Notes under the pieces: generated by a model | The model's input: the letters and a program-made list of their open reading frames with translations, nothing else | The model's database searches: none | Told to the model about the DNA's origin: nothing | Assembly: GCF_042665075.1 (NCBI RefSeq) | Contig: NZ_JBHTBR010000002.1 | Coordinates: 496,001 to 560,000 of the forward strand | Direction: 5' to 3' | Length of the DNA stretch: 64,000 bases | Source: Hirschia litorea | Lineage (GTDB): Bacteria; Pseudomonadota; Alphaproteobacteria; Caulobacterales; Hyphomonadaceae | Position numbers and translations under genes: made by a program | In this document: one piece after another, positions 17,942-27,649 of the stretch | How positions within the stretch are numbered: the first letter of the stretch is position 1 | Layout: every line of letters starts with the position of its first letter

Positions 17942-19273
17942 GTGAGTATGCGGTTGTCAAAATTTTTCCTGCCCGTTCTTAAAGAGACTCCTGCAGAAGC
18001 GAAAATTATTTCTCACCAACTTATGTTGCGTGCAGGTATGATTAAACAGACAGGCTCGGGTATTTATTCATGGCTTCCACTAGGGTTACGAGTTCTCAAG
18101 AAAATTGAGAATATCGTAAGAGAAGAGCAAGACCGTGCGGGAGCTGTTGAGCTGTTGATGCCAACCATTCAACCTGCGGAGCTTTGGAAAGAAAGCGGTC
18201 GATACGAAGCATACGGAAAAGAGATGTTACGTATTAATGATCGTCACGATAGAGAAATGCTGTTTGGACCAACCAATGAAGAGGTTGTGACAGACATTTT
18301 CCGGTCTTACGTGCGCTCCTACAAGCAGTTGCCGCTTAATTTGTATCATATACAATGGAAGTTTCGTGACGAAATTCGTCCACGTTTTGGGGTTATGCGT
18401 GGTCGTGAATTTCTTATGAAAGACGCTTATTCATTTGATGTTTCAGAAGAAGAAGCGCGTCGTAGCTACTATAAAATGTTTTGTGCCTATCTGAATACAT
18501 TTGCGCGGATGGGCTTAAAAGCAGTCCCAATGCGTGCGGATACAGGCCCTATTGGTGGTGATTTATCGCACGAATTCATTATTCTGGCAGAAACTGGCGA
18601 GAGCGCTGTTTTCTGCGATTCAGAGTTAGTTAATATGCCTCCACCGGGTCTGGATTTAGATTTTGAATCTGATCTCTTACCTGAAGTTGAGAAGCGGACG
18701 AAATATTACGCTGCTACCGAAGAAATGCACGACCAATCAAAGTTCGAAGCCGAAGTTCCTGAGGAGCGTCGTCTATCGGCAAGAGGAATTGAGGTGGGGC
18801 ATATCTTTAATTTTGGTACGAAATATTCGGAGCCAATGAAAGCAAATGTCATGACCAGTGAAGGTCGTGAAGCTCCTGTTCACATGGGCTCATACGGTAT
18901 TGGTGTGTCTCGCCTTTTGGGTGGCATTATCGAAGCTTGTCACGATGAAAAGGGGGTAATCTGGCCTGATGAAGTAGCTCCTTTTAAGTCTGCGGTTATT
19001 AATTTGAGGCAAGGCGATGATGCATGTGACGCTGCTTGTGAAAATGCTTATGCAAAACTGGAAGCAGCGGGCTTTGAGCCGTTATATGATGATCGTGATG
19101 AGCGGCCCGGTGCAAAACTCTCTACTCTGGAATTGATAGGTATTCCTTCGGCGATTGTGATTGGCCCTAGAGGATTAAAAAACGGAGTTGTCGAAGTTAA
19201 AAACCGTCTCATAGGAACGACTGAGGAGATGAGTCTAGATGCTGCGTTAAACAAATTGACTGCAGGTAAATAA
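17942..19273 (+). CDS. proS: Proline--tRNA ligase (short type)
   Basis: Class II aminoacyl-tRNA synthetase charging tRNA-Pro. Class II motifs are visible as RAGMIKQTGSGIYSWLPLG, FGPTNEEVVTDIF, QWKFRDEIRPRFGVMRGREF and YGIGVSRLLGGIIE, followed by an anticodon-binding domain. At 443 residues it lacks the ~180-residue editing insertion of the E. coli enzyme, as is usual in alphaproteobacteria. Start: GTG at 17942 lies 4 bases after GGAG (17934-17937), while the in-frame ATG at 17948 lies 10 bases after it; either could be used and they differ by two residues. Confidence 0.96.
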   Translation: MSMRLSKFFLPVLKETPAEAKIISHQLMLRAGMIKQTGSGIYSWLPLGLRVLKKIENIVREEQDRAGAVELLMPTIQPAELWKESGRYEAYGKEMLRINDRHDREMLFGPTNEEVVTDIFRSYVRSYKQLPLNLYHIQWKFRDEIRPRFGVMRGREFLMKDAYSFDVSEEEARRSYYKMFCAYLNTFARMGLKAVPMRADTGPIGGDLSHEFIILAETGESAVFCDSELVNMPPPGLDLDFESDLLPEVEKRTKYYAATEEMHDQSKFEAEVPEERRLSARGIEVGHIFNFGTKYSEPMKANVMTSEGREAPVHMGSYGIGVSRLLGGIIEACHDEKGVIWPDEVAPFKSAVINLRQGDDACDAACENAYAKLEAAGFEPLYDDRDERPGAKLSTLELIGIPSAIVIGPRGLKNGVVEVKNRLIGTTEEMSLDAALNKLTAGK

Positions 19274-19278
19274 AGCAT

Positions 19279-20619
19279 ATGCGCGGTAGAGACATCTCTC
19301 ATTCAGCTGAAAATGACGTCGAGCGTAGTGTCATTGTAGATAATTCTACCAAAGGGACACAACCATTTGGTGCTTTTGAGCGAATGCTTGCGTTTCGTTA
19401 TATACGAGCAAAGCGAGAGCATGGCGGGTTGGCATTAATTTCTATAGTGTCCACTGTAGGGGTTACTTTGGCTGTATTTGCGCTGATTACGATTATGTCC
19501 ATTATGAATGGATTTCGTTTAGAGCTGCTGTCCAAAGTCGTTGGGTTTGAGCCCCATGTTTATGTCAACGCAGTTGAAATGCCGACTGCTGAAGCGGATG
19601 AACTTGCACGTAAAATATCGCTGCAAAAAGGTGTCGTTAATGTTGCGCCTGTGATTGAAGAAATGGTTTTAGCTGATGCCGGTGGTCGAAAAGAAGGTGT
19701 ATCCGTCAAAGCTTTACGCCCGCACGATCTAGAAGCGCTGGATCTAGTGGTAGATCACCTCGTCGAAGGGGATTTAAGTCAATTTGGAATTGAGGGTGCT
19801 AAGTCAGACACGATCGTAATAGGTGAGGGCTTAGCAAGGACATTGGGTGTCGTTGTAGGTTCTCGTTTAAAGCTACTGTCTCCAAATGGTCCTCAAACGG
19901 TAATGGGGCAAGTGCCCCGCTCAAAAGTGTATACTGTGAACGCGATATATAATGTCGGTAACGAGAAATATGACCGTTACACAGTAATAATGCCAATTGA
20001 GCATGCGCGCCTTTTTTTCTCTATGGGGGATAGTTACCAATATCTTGGTGTTCGTCTCGAAGATCCAGATAAAGCTGCTGACTTTGTAATGAACCTTCGT
20101 AAAGATGGTGTCACAAATAGGTATGCGCGAGATTGGAAGTCACTCAATGCTCAATTGGTTGGTGCATTGGTTGTAGAACGTAATGTGATGCGACTAATAA
20201 TGATGATTGTTGTCATGATAACAGCGCTCAACATCATTACCGGTGTATTGATGCTAGTCAAAAATAAAGCGCGGGACATAGCTATACTACGAACAATAGG
20301 CGCAACACGAGGTGGTGTCGTTCGAATATTTCTGATGTCAGGTTCCATTCTGGGAGGCGTTGGTGTCGGTGTTGGACTCGTTTTCGGTGTGCTTTTTGTT
20401 CTGAATATAGCGCCTATACAACATGGCGTAGAATTTGTGTGCGGCTGTGAGGTCTTCCCTAAGTCCGTGTACCAGCTAAATTCGATACCAGCGAAACTTC
20501 AATGGTCGGAAGTCGCGATTGTTACTGGATGGGCCTTCTTGATGACAGTTTTGACCACGCTTATTCCTTCTATGTGGGCGTCTCGCCTAGACCCTGTAGA
20601 GGCTTTAAGAAATCAATGA
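19279..20619 (+). CDS. lolC: Lipoprotein-releasing system permease LolC/LolE
   Basis: Inner-membrane permease that, with LolD, extracts lipoproteins from the inner membrane for transfer to LolA. FtsX-like topology: one N-terminal helix (~residues 51-75, SIVSTVGVTLAVFALITIM), a periplasmic domain of ~200 residues, then three helices. The segment KNKARDIAILRTIGATRGGV is the typical cytoplasmic coupling motif. A single permease gene suggests a homodimeric LolCE-type (LolF) system, but a second copy elsewhere cannot be excluded. The ~30-residue polar N-terminus is longer than in E. coli. The stop overlaps the lolD ATG. Confidence 0.95.
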   Translation: MRGRDISHSAENDVERSVIVDNSTKGTQPFGAFERMLAFRYIRAKREHGGLALISIVSTVGVTLAVFALITIMSIMNGFRLELLSKVVGFEPHVYVNAVEMPTAEADELARKISLQKGVVNVAPVIEEMVLADAGGRKEGVSVKALRPHDLEALDLVVDHLVEGDLSQFGIEGAKSDTIVIGEGLARTLGVVVGSRLKLLSPNGPQTVMGQVPRSKVYTVNAIYNVGNEKYDRYTVIMPIEHARLFFSMGDSYQYLGVRLEDPDKAADFVMNLRKDGVTNRYARDWKSLNAQLVGALVVERNVMRLIMMIVVMITALNIITGVLMLVKNKARDIAILRTIGATRGGVVRIFLMSGSILGGVGVGVGLVFGVLFVLNIAPIQHGVEFVCGCEVFPKSVYQLNSIPAKLQWSEVAIVTGWAFLMTVLTTLIPSMWASRLDPVEALRNQ

Positions 20620-21329
20620 GCATGCTTCCTATTTCTGAACGCAAACCCATAATGAGACTCATAAATGTGAGTCGAAAATACATTACGGGTGAGGGGATTT
20701 TACAGGTTTTGAATGGAGCAAATTTAGATTTGCGTCCAGGCGAAATGGTTGGCCTCGTGGGGCCATCTGGTTCTGGTAAATCTACATTACTGCATACTGC
20801 TGGATTATTAGAGTTTCCCGACTCTGGAATCGTTGAAATTGATGGTCAAGACGCAGCCAACATGGGAGAACGTGAACGTACTTTAACACGGCGTAGAAAA
20901 TTGGGATTTGTGTACCAGTTTCACCACCTTTTGCCAGAATTGAACGCGATAGATAATGTCGCGGCTCCTCTTATGATTGATGGTGTGAAAAAATCTATTG
21001 CGAGGGATCGTGCACGGACGCTTTTAAGCTCTATGGGTCTGTCAGAGCGCGAAAAACACCAGCCTGGTCAATTGTCAGGTGGAGAACAGCAGCGGGTTGC
21101 TATCGCGAGATCTTTAGCAAATCGACCAAGAGTGTTGATTGCTGACGAGCCTACAGGAAACTTAGACCCATCAACAACAACATCAGTTTTCCAAAGTTTG
21201 TTTGACACTGCACGTACAGAACAAGTCGCGGTATTGGTTGCTACGCATAACCTGCAATTAACGTCTTACATGGACCGCGTGCTGACCTTAAAAGATGGTC
21301 AATTGGAAACAGCCAATTTAAGTTTGTGA
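20616..21329 (+). CDS. lolD: Lipoprotein-releasing system ATP-binding protein
   Basis: ABC ATPase that powers LolC. Walker A is GPSGSGKS (residues 49-56), the signature LSGGEQQ (153-159) and Walker B LIADEP (174-179), followed by TGNLD and the switch His in VATHN. The ATG at 20616 overlaps the lolC stop (ATGA) and is the natural start, giving 237 residues. Upstream in-frame codons back to 20502 lie inside lolC. Another in-frame Met at residue 13 is possible but less coupled. Confidence 0.96.
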   Translation: MSMLPISERKPIMRLINVSRKYITGEGILQVLNGANLDLRPGEMVGLVGPSGSGKSTLLHTAGLLEFPDSGIVEIDGQDAANMGERERTLTRRRKLGFVYQFHHLLPELNAIDNVAAPLMIDGVKKSIARDRARTLLSSMGLSEREKHQPGQLSGGEQQRVAIARSLANRPRVLIADEPTGNLDPSTTTSVFQSLFDTARTEQVAVLVATHNLQLTSYMDRVLTLKDGQLETANLSL

Positions 21330-21402
21330 TTTTGGGAGCTGTGATGGCTCGTATACAAGTCTTTAAATGACCTAATCGTTTTAAATTGGAAGGTCGTCAT
21401 CA

Positions 21403-24400
21403 ATGACTGACAACTCTGCAATAGCATCTCTTAAAGATCGTCGTTTTGTTCATTTGCGAGTTAGGTCGGCCCTGTCTTTGCTTGGATCAATGATCAAAGT
21501 TAAAGACCTGTGCAAGTGGGCAGGGGATAATAGTTTGGCTGCGTTAGCGGTCACCGACGATAATAATATGTTTGCTGCATTGGAGTTATCTGAAACTCTA
21601 GCCCCAATGGGGGTTCAACCTATTATAGCAATCACCCTTCACATCTTTAACGAGAAAGACCCTTCAACCCCTCCGTCTGAGATCGCTTTGTTCGCGCAAA
21701 ATGAAATCGGCTATAAAAACATGATGCTATTGACGACTAAGGGATTTCTTGAATCTCCCCAAGGCGGAATTGGTGTGTTTATAGAAGATGTGCTGCAACT
21801 TTCAGAGGGGCTGATATGCACGACTGGTGGAGGAAATGGTGAAGTAACACGTTTGTGTGCAGCGGGCGCTAAAGAAGAGGCTAAGGAGTATCTAAAACGT
21901 TTAAGTGATGCTTTCCCTGATCGGCTATATGTCGAACTTCAACGCCATCAACGCCTAGACGAAGATTTAGCGGAGGCTCTTCTAGTCGATTTAGCCTACG
22001 AATTAGAATTACCGCTCGTTGCCACGAATGAAGCGCGCTTCATGTTCCGCAAACAGCATAAAGCGCATGACGCTTTGTTGTGTATAGCAAACTCGACTTA
22101 CGTCTCACAAGATGATCGTCCCAAAGCAACACCAGAACAATATCTAAAAACAGAAGAAGAGATGATTTCTTTGTTTTCGGATGTTCCTGAGGCAATAGAT
22201 AATACATGTGAAATAGCGCGTAGATGTTCGTATAGACCAGCTTGGCGCAACCCAATTCTACCTAACTTTACAGGAGAAGATGGCGATGAGGGTGAAGAGT
22301 TAGATCGCCAAGCCCGAGAAGGCCTCAAAATGCGCCTGTCTTCAGGCATCCTCTATGAAGAAGAAAGTGTATATTGGGAGAGGTTGGATTTTGAGTTGGG
22401 CATTATCCGCCAAATGGGGTTTCCTGGATATTTTCTTATCGTCTCTGATTTTATTAAATGGGCCAAGGACAATGATATTCCGGTTGGGCCGGGGCGTGGG
22501 TCTGGTGCGGGGTCACTCGTTGCTTGGGTTCTTACTATTACCGATCTGGACCCTTTGAGGTTCGGGTTGCTTTTTGAACGTTTTTTGAATCCTGAACGTG
22601 TATCAATGCCCGACTTCGATGTCGATTTTTGTCAGGAACGTAGGCAAGAAGTCATTGAATACACAAAAAGAAAATATGGCGCAGATCGCGTTGCAATGAT
22701 CATTACCTATGGTTCGCTTCAAGCGAAAGCGGTCATTCGAGATGTAGGACGGGTATTGCAATTACCATTTGGCCAAGTTGACCGTCTATCAAAGCTAATT
22801 CCGTTTAATCCTGCTAATCCACCTACATTGCAAGAAGCAATCGACGGTGAACCCAAATTTCGTCAAGAAATGCGAGAGAATGAGGATGTAAAAAATCTAG
22901 TTGAAACCGCATTAGAACTTGAAGGGCTATATAGGAATGCCGGTACGCACGCAGCTGGTGTGGTTATTGGTGATCGTCCATTAGTAGAGTTAGCGCCGCT
23001 CTATAAAGATCCCAAGTCAGATATTCCTGCCACTCAGTTCAATATGAAGTGGGCAGAACATAATGGGTTGGTCAAATTCGATTTTTTGGGTTTGAAGACT
23101 CTTACTGTCATTCAACGCGCTCTAAAGTTTGTTGAGAAAGAGGGAAAGTCTCTCACTGAAAAATGGTATACCTTTGATGATGAAGAGGCGTACAAACTGT
23201 TATCCTCTGGGCAAACATTAGGGGTCTTTCAGCTGGAATCTACAGGTATGAGGGACACCCTGCGCAAGGTGAAACCAGACTGTATAGAGGATATCATCGC
23301 GTTGATATCACTCTATAGACCAGGGCCTATGAAGAACATAGACACCTATGTTGCACGTAAAGAGGGCAGAGAAGAGATTGATTATCTTCATGATGATTTG
23401 AAACCTGTTTTAGAAGAGACATACGGAGTAATTGTTTATCAAGAACAGGTGATGCGCATCGCTCAGATATTGGCAGGCTACTCACTCGGGGAAGCTGACC
23501 TTTTACGGCGAGCAATGGGTAAGAAAAAACCTGAGGAAATGCTCAAACAAAAAGTCCGTTTTTTAGAAGGCGCTGCAAAAAAAGATGTTTCAAAAGAGCG
23601 GGCGGAATTCATTTTTGAGCTCGTAAACGAATTTGCCGGGTATGGTTTCAACAAGTCTCACGCTGCAGCATATGCTGTTATTGCTTATCAAACGGCCTAT
23701 TTAAAAGCTAAGCATCCGGTAGAATTTCTTGCGGGCTCGATGAGTTTGGATCTGACAAACACTGAGAAACTGGCCGCATTTTTCCAAGAGATAAAACGCC
23801 TGAAAATACAAGTTGTTACACCAGATGTAACCGAGTGCAACGCAGATTTCGATGTGCGTGATCAGAAGATATACTATGCGTTAGGGGCGGTTAAGGGGGT
23901 CGGCAAAGAGGCGATGCTCGACGTTGAGAGAGCACGCAGTGAGAAAGCCTTTGAAGATATTTTTGACTTTGCAGAGCGCGTAGACCCTCGCCAAATCAAT
24001 AGACGTGTATTTCAAGCTTTATCAAAATGTGGTGGGTTCGATGCTCTCGAAAGCAATAGGGCAAAAGCATTTCAGTCGTCAGAAATTCTTGCTGCTCTTT
24101 CAAACACTGCAAGTAAGGATAGGAATTCAAATCAAGATAGTTTGTTTGGGAATGAGCCGCCTATTCATCCACCATTGCCCAAAACAGCTCCTTGGAGTTC
24201 TGAACAAAGGCTAGATAATGAACTGGCAAGTGTGGGTTTTTACCTCTCTGGTCACCCCCTAGACGATATCTTAGAAGGTCCTGCCCGAGACCGCATCGTA
24301 CTTTCTTCTCAAATGATGGAGTTAGGCCGAGAGAGAGCTGCTCTTGAAATGATTGGAGTTGTTAAAGTACGTGTCGAAAAACCATCTATGAGTGGAGGGG

Positions 24401-24840
24401 GGAAGTTTGCGTATATCACACTGTCTGACCCCTCAGGTGAGTACGAATTGTTTGTTGCTCCAGAGGTATTGGCGGAAACCCGAGATTATTTTGAAGTAGG
24501 AAACCGCGTTAATGTTCATGTAAAAGTGCGGCGGAAAGACGATGAACTAAGGTTTTCTGTTGATGGAGCTAGGCCTCTGGAAAAGGCTGCGCTGGGGGCA
24601 CCCGCGCGCCTATGCGTCCGAGTTGGTGATTTAACCAACATGGAGGACTTGGCCAAAGTTACGAATGAATTGGCGAATATAGAATCGCAAACTCTGGGTA
24701 TAATCCAAGTTGAGTTGTTGTTGGAGGATGGAAGGCTAATAACGGTTGAGTTGGACGGGGTTTACCCTATGGATTACGCAGCCATGTCAGCTCTAAAATC
24801 AGTTGTTGGTGTAGAGAGAGTACTGCCAGTCGCTGCTTAA
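21403..24840 (+). CDS. dnaE: DNA polymerase III subunit alpha
   Basis: Replicative polymerase catalytic subunit, 1145 residues. Domains in order are an N-terminal PHP domain (~10-290), palm/fingers with GRGSGAGSLVAWVLTITDLD and the catalytic PDFDVDFCQERR, the tandem HhH region, an OB fold (~980-1060, MIGVVKVRVEKPSM) and a C-terminal tail. The PHP metal residues are partly lost (HLRVRSALSLL), as is common in proteobacterial DnaE, so no PHP exonuclease is expected. Residues 911-915 read QDSLF, which fits the beta-clamp binding motif. A GGAAGG site lies before the ATG. Confidence 0.98.
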   Translation: MTDNSAIASLKDRRFVHLRVRSALSLLGSMIKVKDLCKWAGDNSLAALAVTDDNNMFAALELSETLAPMGVQPIIAITLHIFNEKDPSTPPSEIALFAQNEIGYKNMMLLTTKGFLESPQGGIGVFIEDVLQLSEGLICTTGGGNGEVTRLCAAGAKEEAKEYLKRLSDAFPDRLYVELQRHQRLDEDLAEALLVDLAYELELPLVATNEARFMFRKQHKAHDALLCIANSTYVSQDDRPKATPEQYLKTEEEMISLFSDVPEAIDNTCEIARRCSYRPAWRNPILPNFTGEDGDEGEELDRQAREGLKMRLSSGILYEEESVYWERLDFELGIIRQMGFPGYFLIVSDFIKWAKDNDIPVGPGRGSGAGSLVAWVLTITDLDPLRFGLLFERFLNPERVSMPDFDVDFCQERRQEVIEYTKRKYGADRVAMIITYGSLQAKAVIRDVGRVLQLPFGQVDRLSKLIPFNPANPPTLQEAIDGEPKFRQEMRENEDVKNLVETALELEGLYRNAGTHAAGVVIGDRPLVELAPLYKDPKSDIPATQFNMKWAEHNGLVKFDFLGLKTLTVIQRALKFVEKEGKSLTEKWYTFDDEEAYKLLSSGQTLGVFQLESTGMRDTLRKVKPDCIEDIIALISLYRPGPMKNIDTYVARKEGREEIDYLHDDLKPVLEETYGVIVYQEQVMRIAQILAGYSLGEADLLRRAMGKKKPEEMLKQKVRFLEGAAKKDVSKERAEFIFELVNEFAGYGFNKSHAAAYAVIAYQTAYLKAKHPVEFLAGSMSLDLTNTEKLAAFFQEIKRLKIQVVTPDVTECNADFDVRDQKIYYALGAVKGVGKEAMLDVERARSEKAFEDIFDFAERVDPRQINRRVFQALSKCGGFDALESNRAKAFQSSEILAALSNTASKDRNSNQDSLFGNEPPIHPPLPKTAPWSSEQRLDNELASVGFYLSGHPLDDILEGPARDRIVLSSQMMELGRERAALEMIGVVKVRVEKPSMSGGGKFAYITLSDPSGEYELFVAPEVLAETRDYFEVGNRVNVHVKVRRKDDELRFSVDGARPLEKAALGAPARLCVRVGDLTNMEDLAKVTNELANIESQTLGIIQVELLLEDGRLITVELDGVYPMDYAAMSALKSVVGVERVLPVAA

Positions 24841-24864
24841 TTTAATTAGATTTGAATTGATGGG

Positions 24865-24892
24865 TTGCCAGTGAGGTAAAAATGATTATAAG
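24865..24892 (+). promoter_or_regulatory. Candidate promoter of rpsB-tsf
   Basis: TTGCCA (24865-24870) is followed after 16 bases by TATAAG (24887-24892), a reasonable sigma-70-like pair. It is placed so that a transcript would begin just upstream of the structured rpsB leader. Assigned by eye only. Confidence 0.4.
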
Positions 24893-24909
24893 CGCGCCTT
24901 ATTCCGACA

Positions 24910-24970
24910 CGTAGGTTATTTTCCGGTGCTGAATTGTTTGGCCAACCTACGGCGGCTAACCGGATAGGAA
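24910..24970 (+). promoter_or_regulatory. Structured rpsB leader with pseudoknot-like pairing
   Basis: Two interleaved perfect complementary pairs occur just before rpsB. CGTAGGTT (24910-24917) pairs with AACCTACG (24944-24951), and TCCGGT (24922-24927) pairs with ACCGGA (24959-24964). The order A-B-A'-B' is that of an H-type pseudoknot. The last arm ends one base before the AGGAA ribosome binding site (24966-24970), so its formation could affect translation start. In E. coli, S2 represses rpsB-tsf through its leader (established). Whether this leader acts the same way is inference. Confidence 0.5.
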
Positions 24971-24977
24971 AATTGAT

Positions 24978-25793
24978 ATGGCACTACCTGAATTTACAAT
25001 GCGTCAGCTTCTAGAAGCTGGTGTGCACTTTGGACACCAAAAACACCGTTGGAATCCAAAGATGGACCGTTACATTTTTGGAGCACGGTCAGGCATTCAC
25101 ATTTTAGACCTTTCTCAAACAGTCCCATTATTGCACCAAGCTTTGGTGCAAGTGCGCGATACTGTTGCTAAAGGTGGACGTGTTCTTTTTGTGGGAACAA
25201 AACGTCAAGCTTCAGAAGCTGTTGCTGAGGCAGCAGAACGTTCTGCTCAATATTTTATGAATGACCGCTGGCTCGGTGGAACTTTGACAAACTGGTCAAC
25301 TGTTTCAAAATCTATTCAACGTCTTCGTGAACTTGATGATCTTCTTGGTCAGGGTGACCGTACTGGTCTTACTAAAAAAGAGCTTTTGAAGTTGACACGT
25401 GAGCAAGAGAAGCTTCAGCGTGTTTTGGGTGGTATCCGCAACATGGGTGGATTGCCAGCTCTTATGTTTGTTATTGATACAAATAAAGAGTCTATCGCTG
25501 TCAAGGAAGCTCGCAAGCTTGGTATTCCCGTTGTGGCAATCGTTGATACAAACTGTGACCCTGAGGAAGTAGACTTCCCGATCCCAGGAAATGATGATGC
25601 AACTCGCGCCATCCAACTTTATACAAATTTGATAGCTGACGCAGTTCTTGATGGTCTAGCTGAATCTTCGATGGAACTAGGTGTAGACCTTGGTGAGGCT
25701 GAAGATTTCTCTGAAATAGCTTTGGAAGCCGGTGAAGAAGCTTCTGAGACTGAAGAGAAGCAGGCATCTGAAACTCCAGCTCAAGACGCGTAA
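24978..25793 (+). CDS. rpsB: 30S ribosomal protein S2
   Basis: Small-subunit ribosomal protein S2. Family signatures are LLEAGVHFGHQKHRWNPKM near the N-terminus, NDRWLGGTLTNW, and PVVAIVDTNCDPEEVDFPIP with GNDDATRAIQLY. The protein is 271 residues, about 30 longer than E. coli S2 owing to an acidic C-terminal tail rich in Glu. It is paired with tsf, 50 bases downstream, and preceded by the structured leader described above. Confidence 0.99.
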   Translation: MALPEFTMRQLLEAGVHFGHQKHRWNPKMDRYIFGARSGIHILDLSQTVPLLHQALVQVRDTVAKGGRVLFVGTKRQASEAVAEAAERSAQYFMNDRWLGGTLTNWSTVSKSIQRLRELDDLLGQGDRTGLTKKELLKLTREQEKLQRVLGGIRNMGGLPALMFVIDTNKESIAVKEARKLGIPVVAIVDTNCDPEEVDFPIPGNDDATRAIQLYTNLIADAVLDGLAESSMELGVDLGEAEDFSEIALEAGEEASETEEKQASETPAQDA

Positions 25794-25843
25794 GTTTCGC
25801 CTTATAATTTAACCACTCATTTATCCTGAGAGAGGTAACTGAC

Positions 25844-26773
25844 ATGGCCACTATTACAGCTGCACTCGTTAAAGATCTGCGTGAAAAAACCGGCGCAGGT
25901 ATGATGGACTGTAAAAAAGCACTATCTGAGACAGATGGTGATGTAGACGCAGCAATCGACTGGTTGCGTGCAAAAGGCTTGTCTCAAGCAGCCAAAAAAG
26001 AAGGTCGCGTTGCGGCAGATGGCCTTGTGGCTGTTGCTACTGATGGAAATACCGGTGCAGTAGTTGAAGTGAATGCGGAAACCGACTTCGTAGCAAGAAA
26101 CGAAGGTTTCCAAAAAGCAGTTACAGGAATTGCAAAATCTGCTGTTTCAGTAAAAGGCGATTTTGATGCCCTTACAAATGCACCAGCAGTAGATGGTGGT
26201 GAAGGTACTATTACTGATCAACTAAAGCGGATGGTAGCGACCATCGGTGAAAATATGAACCTGCGCCGTTCAACAGGTGTTACAGTGGATAAAGGGGCTG
26301 TAGCTTCTTACATTCATGGTGCTGTAGCTGACGGTATGGGAAAGATCGGCGTTATTGTTGGCTTGGAGTCTGAAGGTAACACAGAAGTGTTATTGGATGT
26401 GGGTCGTAAAGTTGCGATGCACATTGCTGCGACTAATCCTTTAGCTGCAACAAAAGAAGAGTTGGATCCAGAAGCTGTTGAGCGTGAGCGTCAGGTGCTA
26501 ACTGACCAAGCACGTGAGTCTGGTAAGCCTGAAGCAGTCATTGAAAAAATGATTGAAGGCCGCATCCGTAAGTTCTACCAAGAGGTTGTTCTGGTAGAGC
26601 AAGCGTTTGTGATGGATCCTGACCTTACAGTGGGGCAGTTTATTGCGAATTCTGCTAAAGAAGCAGGTGCACCAGTGTCCCTAAAAGGTTTCTCTATGCT
26701 GCGCTTAGGTGATGGTATTGAGAAGAAAGAAGAAGACTTTGCTGCTGAGGTTGCTGCTGCAACAGGTAAATAA
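25844..26773 (+). CDS. tsf: Elongation factor Ts
   Basis: Nucleotide exchange factor for EF-Tu. The N-terminal UBA-like domain is TAALVKDLREKTGAGMMDCK, and the core motif TDFVARNEGF is present. Length 309 is normal. It follows rpsB in the universal pair. A GAGAGG ribosome binding site precedes the ATG, and a strong terminator follows the stop. Confidence 0.99.
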   Translation: MATITAALVKDLREKTGAGMMDCKKALSETDGDVDAAIDWLRAKGLSQAAKKEGRVAADGLVAVATDGNTGAVVEVNAETDFVARNEGFQKAVTGIAKSAVSVKGDFDALTNAPAVDGGEGTITDQLKRMVATIGENMNLRRSTGVTVDKGAVASYIHGAVADGMGKIGVIVGLESEGNTEVLLDVGRKVAMHIAATNPLAATKEELDPEAVERERQVLTDQARESGKPEAVIEKMIEGRIRKFYQEVVLVEQAFVMDPDLTVGQFIANSAKEAGAPVSLKGFSMLRLGDGIEKKEEDFAAEVAAATGK

Positions 26774-26798
26774 AGTTTGTTTCGAGCTTGAATAGAAG

Positions 26799-26835
26799 CG
26801 GGGGTAGGAGATAAATGTCCTGCCCCCGTTTTTTT
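26799..26835 (+). terminator. Rho-independent terminator after tsf
   Basis: An 11-bp stem (26799-26809 with 26818-26828, one U-G wobble, mostly G-C) closes an 8-base loop and is followed at once by seven T residues (26829-26835). It closes the rpsB-tsf unit, so pyrH needs read-through or its own promoter. Confidence 0.9.
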
Positions 26836-26871
26836 ATGTGATAAATATTGAGATAGAGCAGGTAAATCAAA

Positions 26872-27615
26872 ATGGCATCCGAAATTCAATCTCCGAAGTA
26901 CAAGAGAGTCTTGTTGAAAATTTCCGGTGAAGTTCTTGCTGGTAAGGCAGAGGCGGGAAAAGAAAAATTTGGTATTGATATGGAAGCCTGCTTTCCAATC
27001 GCCCAAGAAATAAAAGAAGCAATTTCTGCGGGGACCGAAGTTTGCCTTGTAATCGGTGGAGGGAACATCTTTCGAGGCCTTAAGGGCGTAGGGCAAGGTA
27101 TGGAGCGTGCGCAAGCTGATTCAATGGGGATGCTTGCGACAGTTATGAACGCTCTGGCTATGCAAGGTGCTTTGGAAGAGATTGGGGTAGCTGCTCGAGT
27201 TCAATCTGCTGTTGAAATGCCCAAGATTTGTGAACCATTTATTCGTCGTAGAGCTATTCGACACATGGAAAAGGGAAGAGTAGTGATTTTTGCGGCCGGT
27301 ACAGGTAATCCCTTCTTTACAACTGATACTGGTGCTGCACTACGTGCCGCTGAGATGGGTTGCGATGCGATGTTGAAAGGAACACAAGTTGACGGAGTTT
27401 ATACTGCTGATCCTAAAATAGACCCTGATGCAACGCGTTTTGAGAATTTAGGTTATATGGATGTCTTGAACAAAGAGCTTCGCGTTATGGATGCGACTGC
27501 TGTAAGCTTAATGAAAGAGAATCACATACCTATTGTTGTGTTTTCTATACATAACAAAGGGTCACTTGCAGAGGTGCTTGCAGGTAATGGGGTGTGTACA
27601 GTTATTCAAAATTAA
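26872..27615 (+). CDS. pyrH: UMP kinase
   Basis: Phosphorylates UMP to UDP; bacterial hexameric enzyme of the amino acid kinase family. Motifs are VLLKISGEVLAG, VIGGGNIFRG, AAGTGNPFFTTDTGAALRA and KGTQVDGVYTADP. 247 residues. It belongs to the conserved rpsB-tsf-pyrH-frr order, but the terminator after tsf lies only 36 bases upstream of its ATG, leaving little room for a separate promoter. Confidence 0.98.
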   Translation: MASEIQSPKYKRVLLKISGEVLAGKAEAGKEKFGIDMEACFPIAQEIKEAISAGTEVCLVIGGGNIFRGLKGVGQGMERAQADSMGMLATVMNALAMQGALEEIGVAARVQSAVEMPKICEPFIRRRAIRHMEKGRVVIFAAGTGNPFFTTDTGAALRAAEMGCDAMLKGTQVDGVYTADPKIDPDATRFENLGYMDVLNKELRVMDATAVSLMKENHIPIVVFSIHNKGSLAEVLAGNGVCTVIQN

Positions 27616-27649
27616 CTGAGTGCATCTTCAATGAATAAAGGAAAAGTTT

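Noticed and set aside
26575..27114. Long open frame (179 codons) on the minus strand across the end of tsf and start of pyrH
   Set aside because: It runs antisense to two certain genes and through the tsf terminator hairpin. Its translation shows no recognisable domain and it has no ribosome binding site of note.
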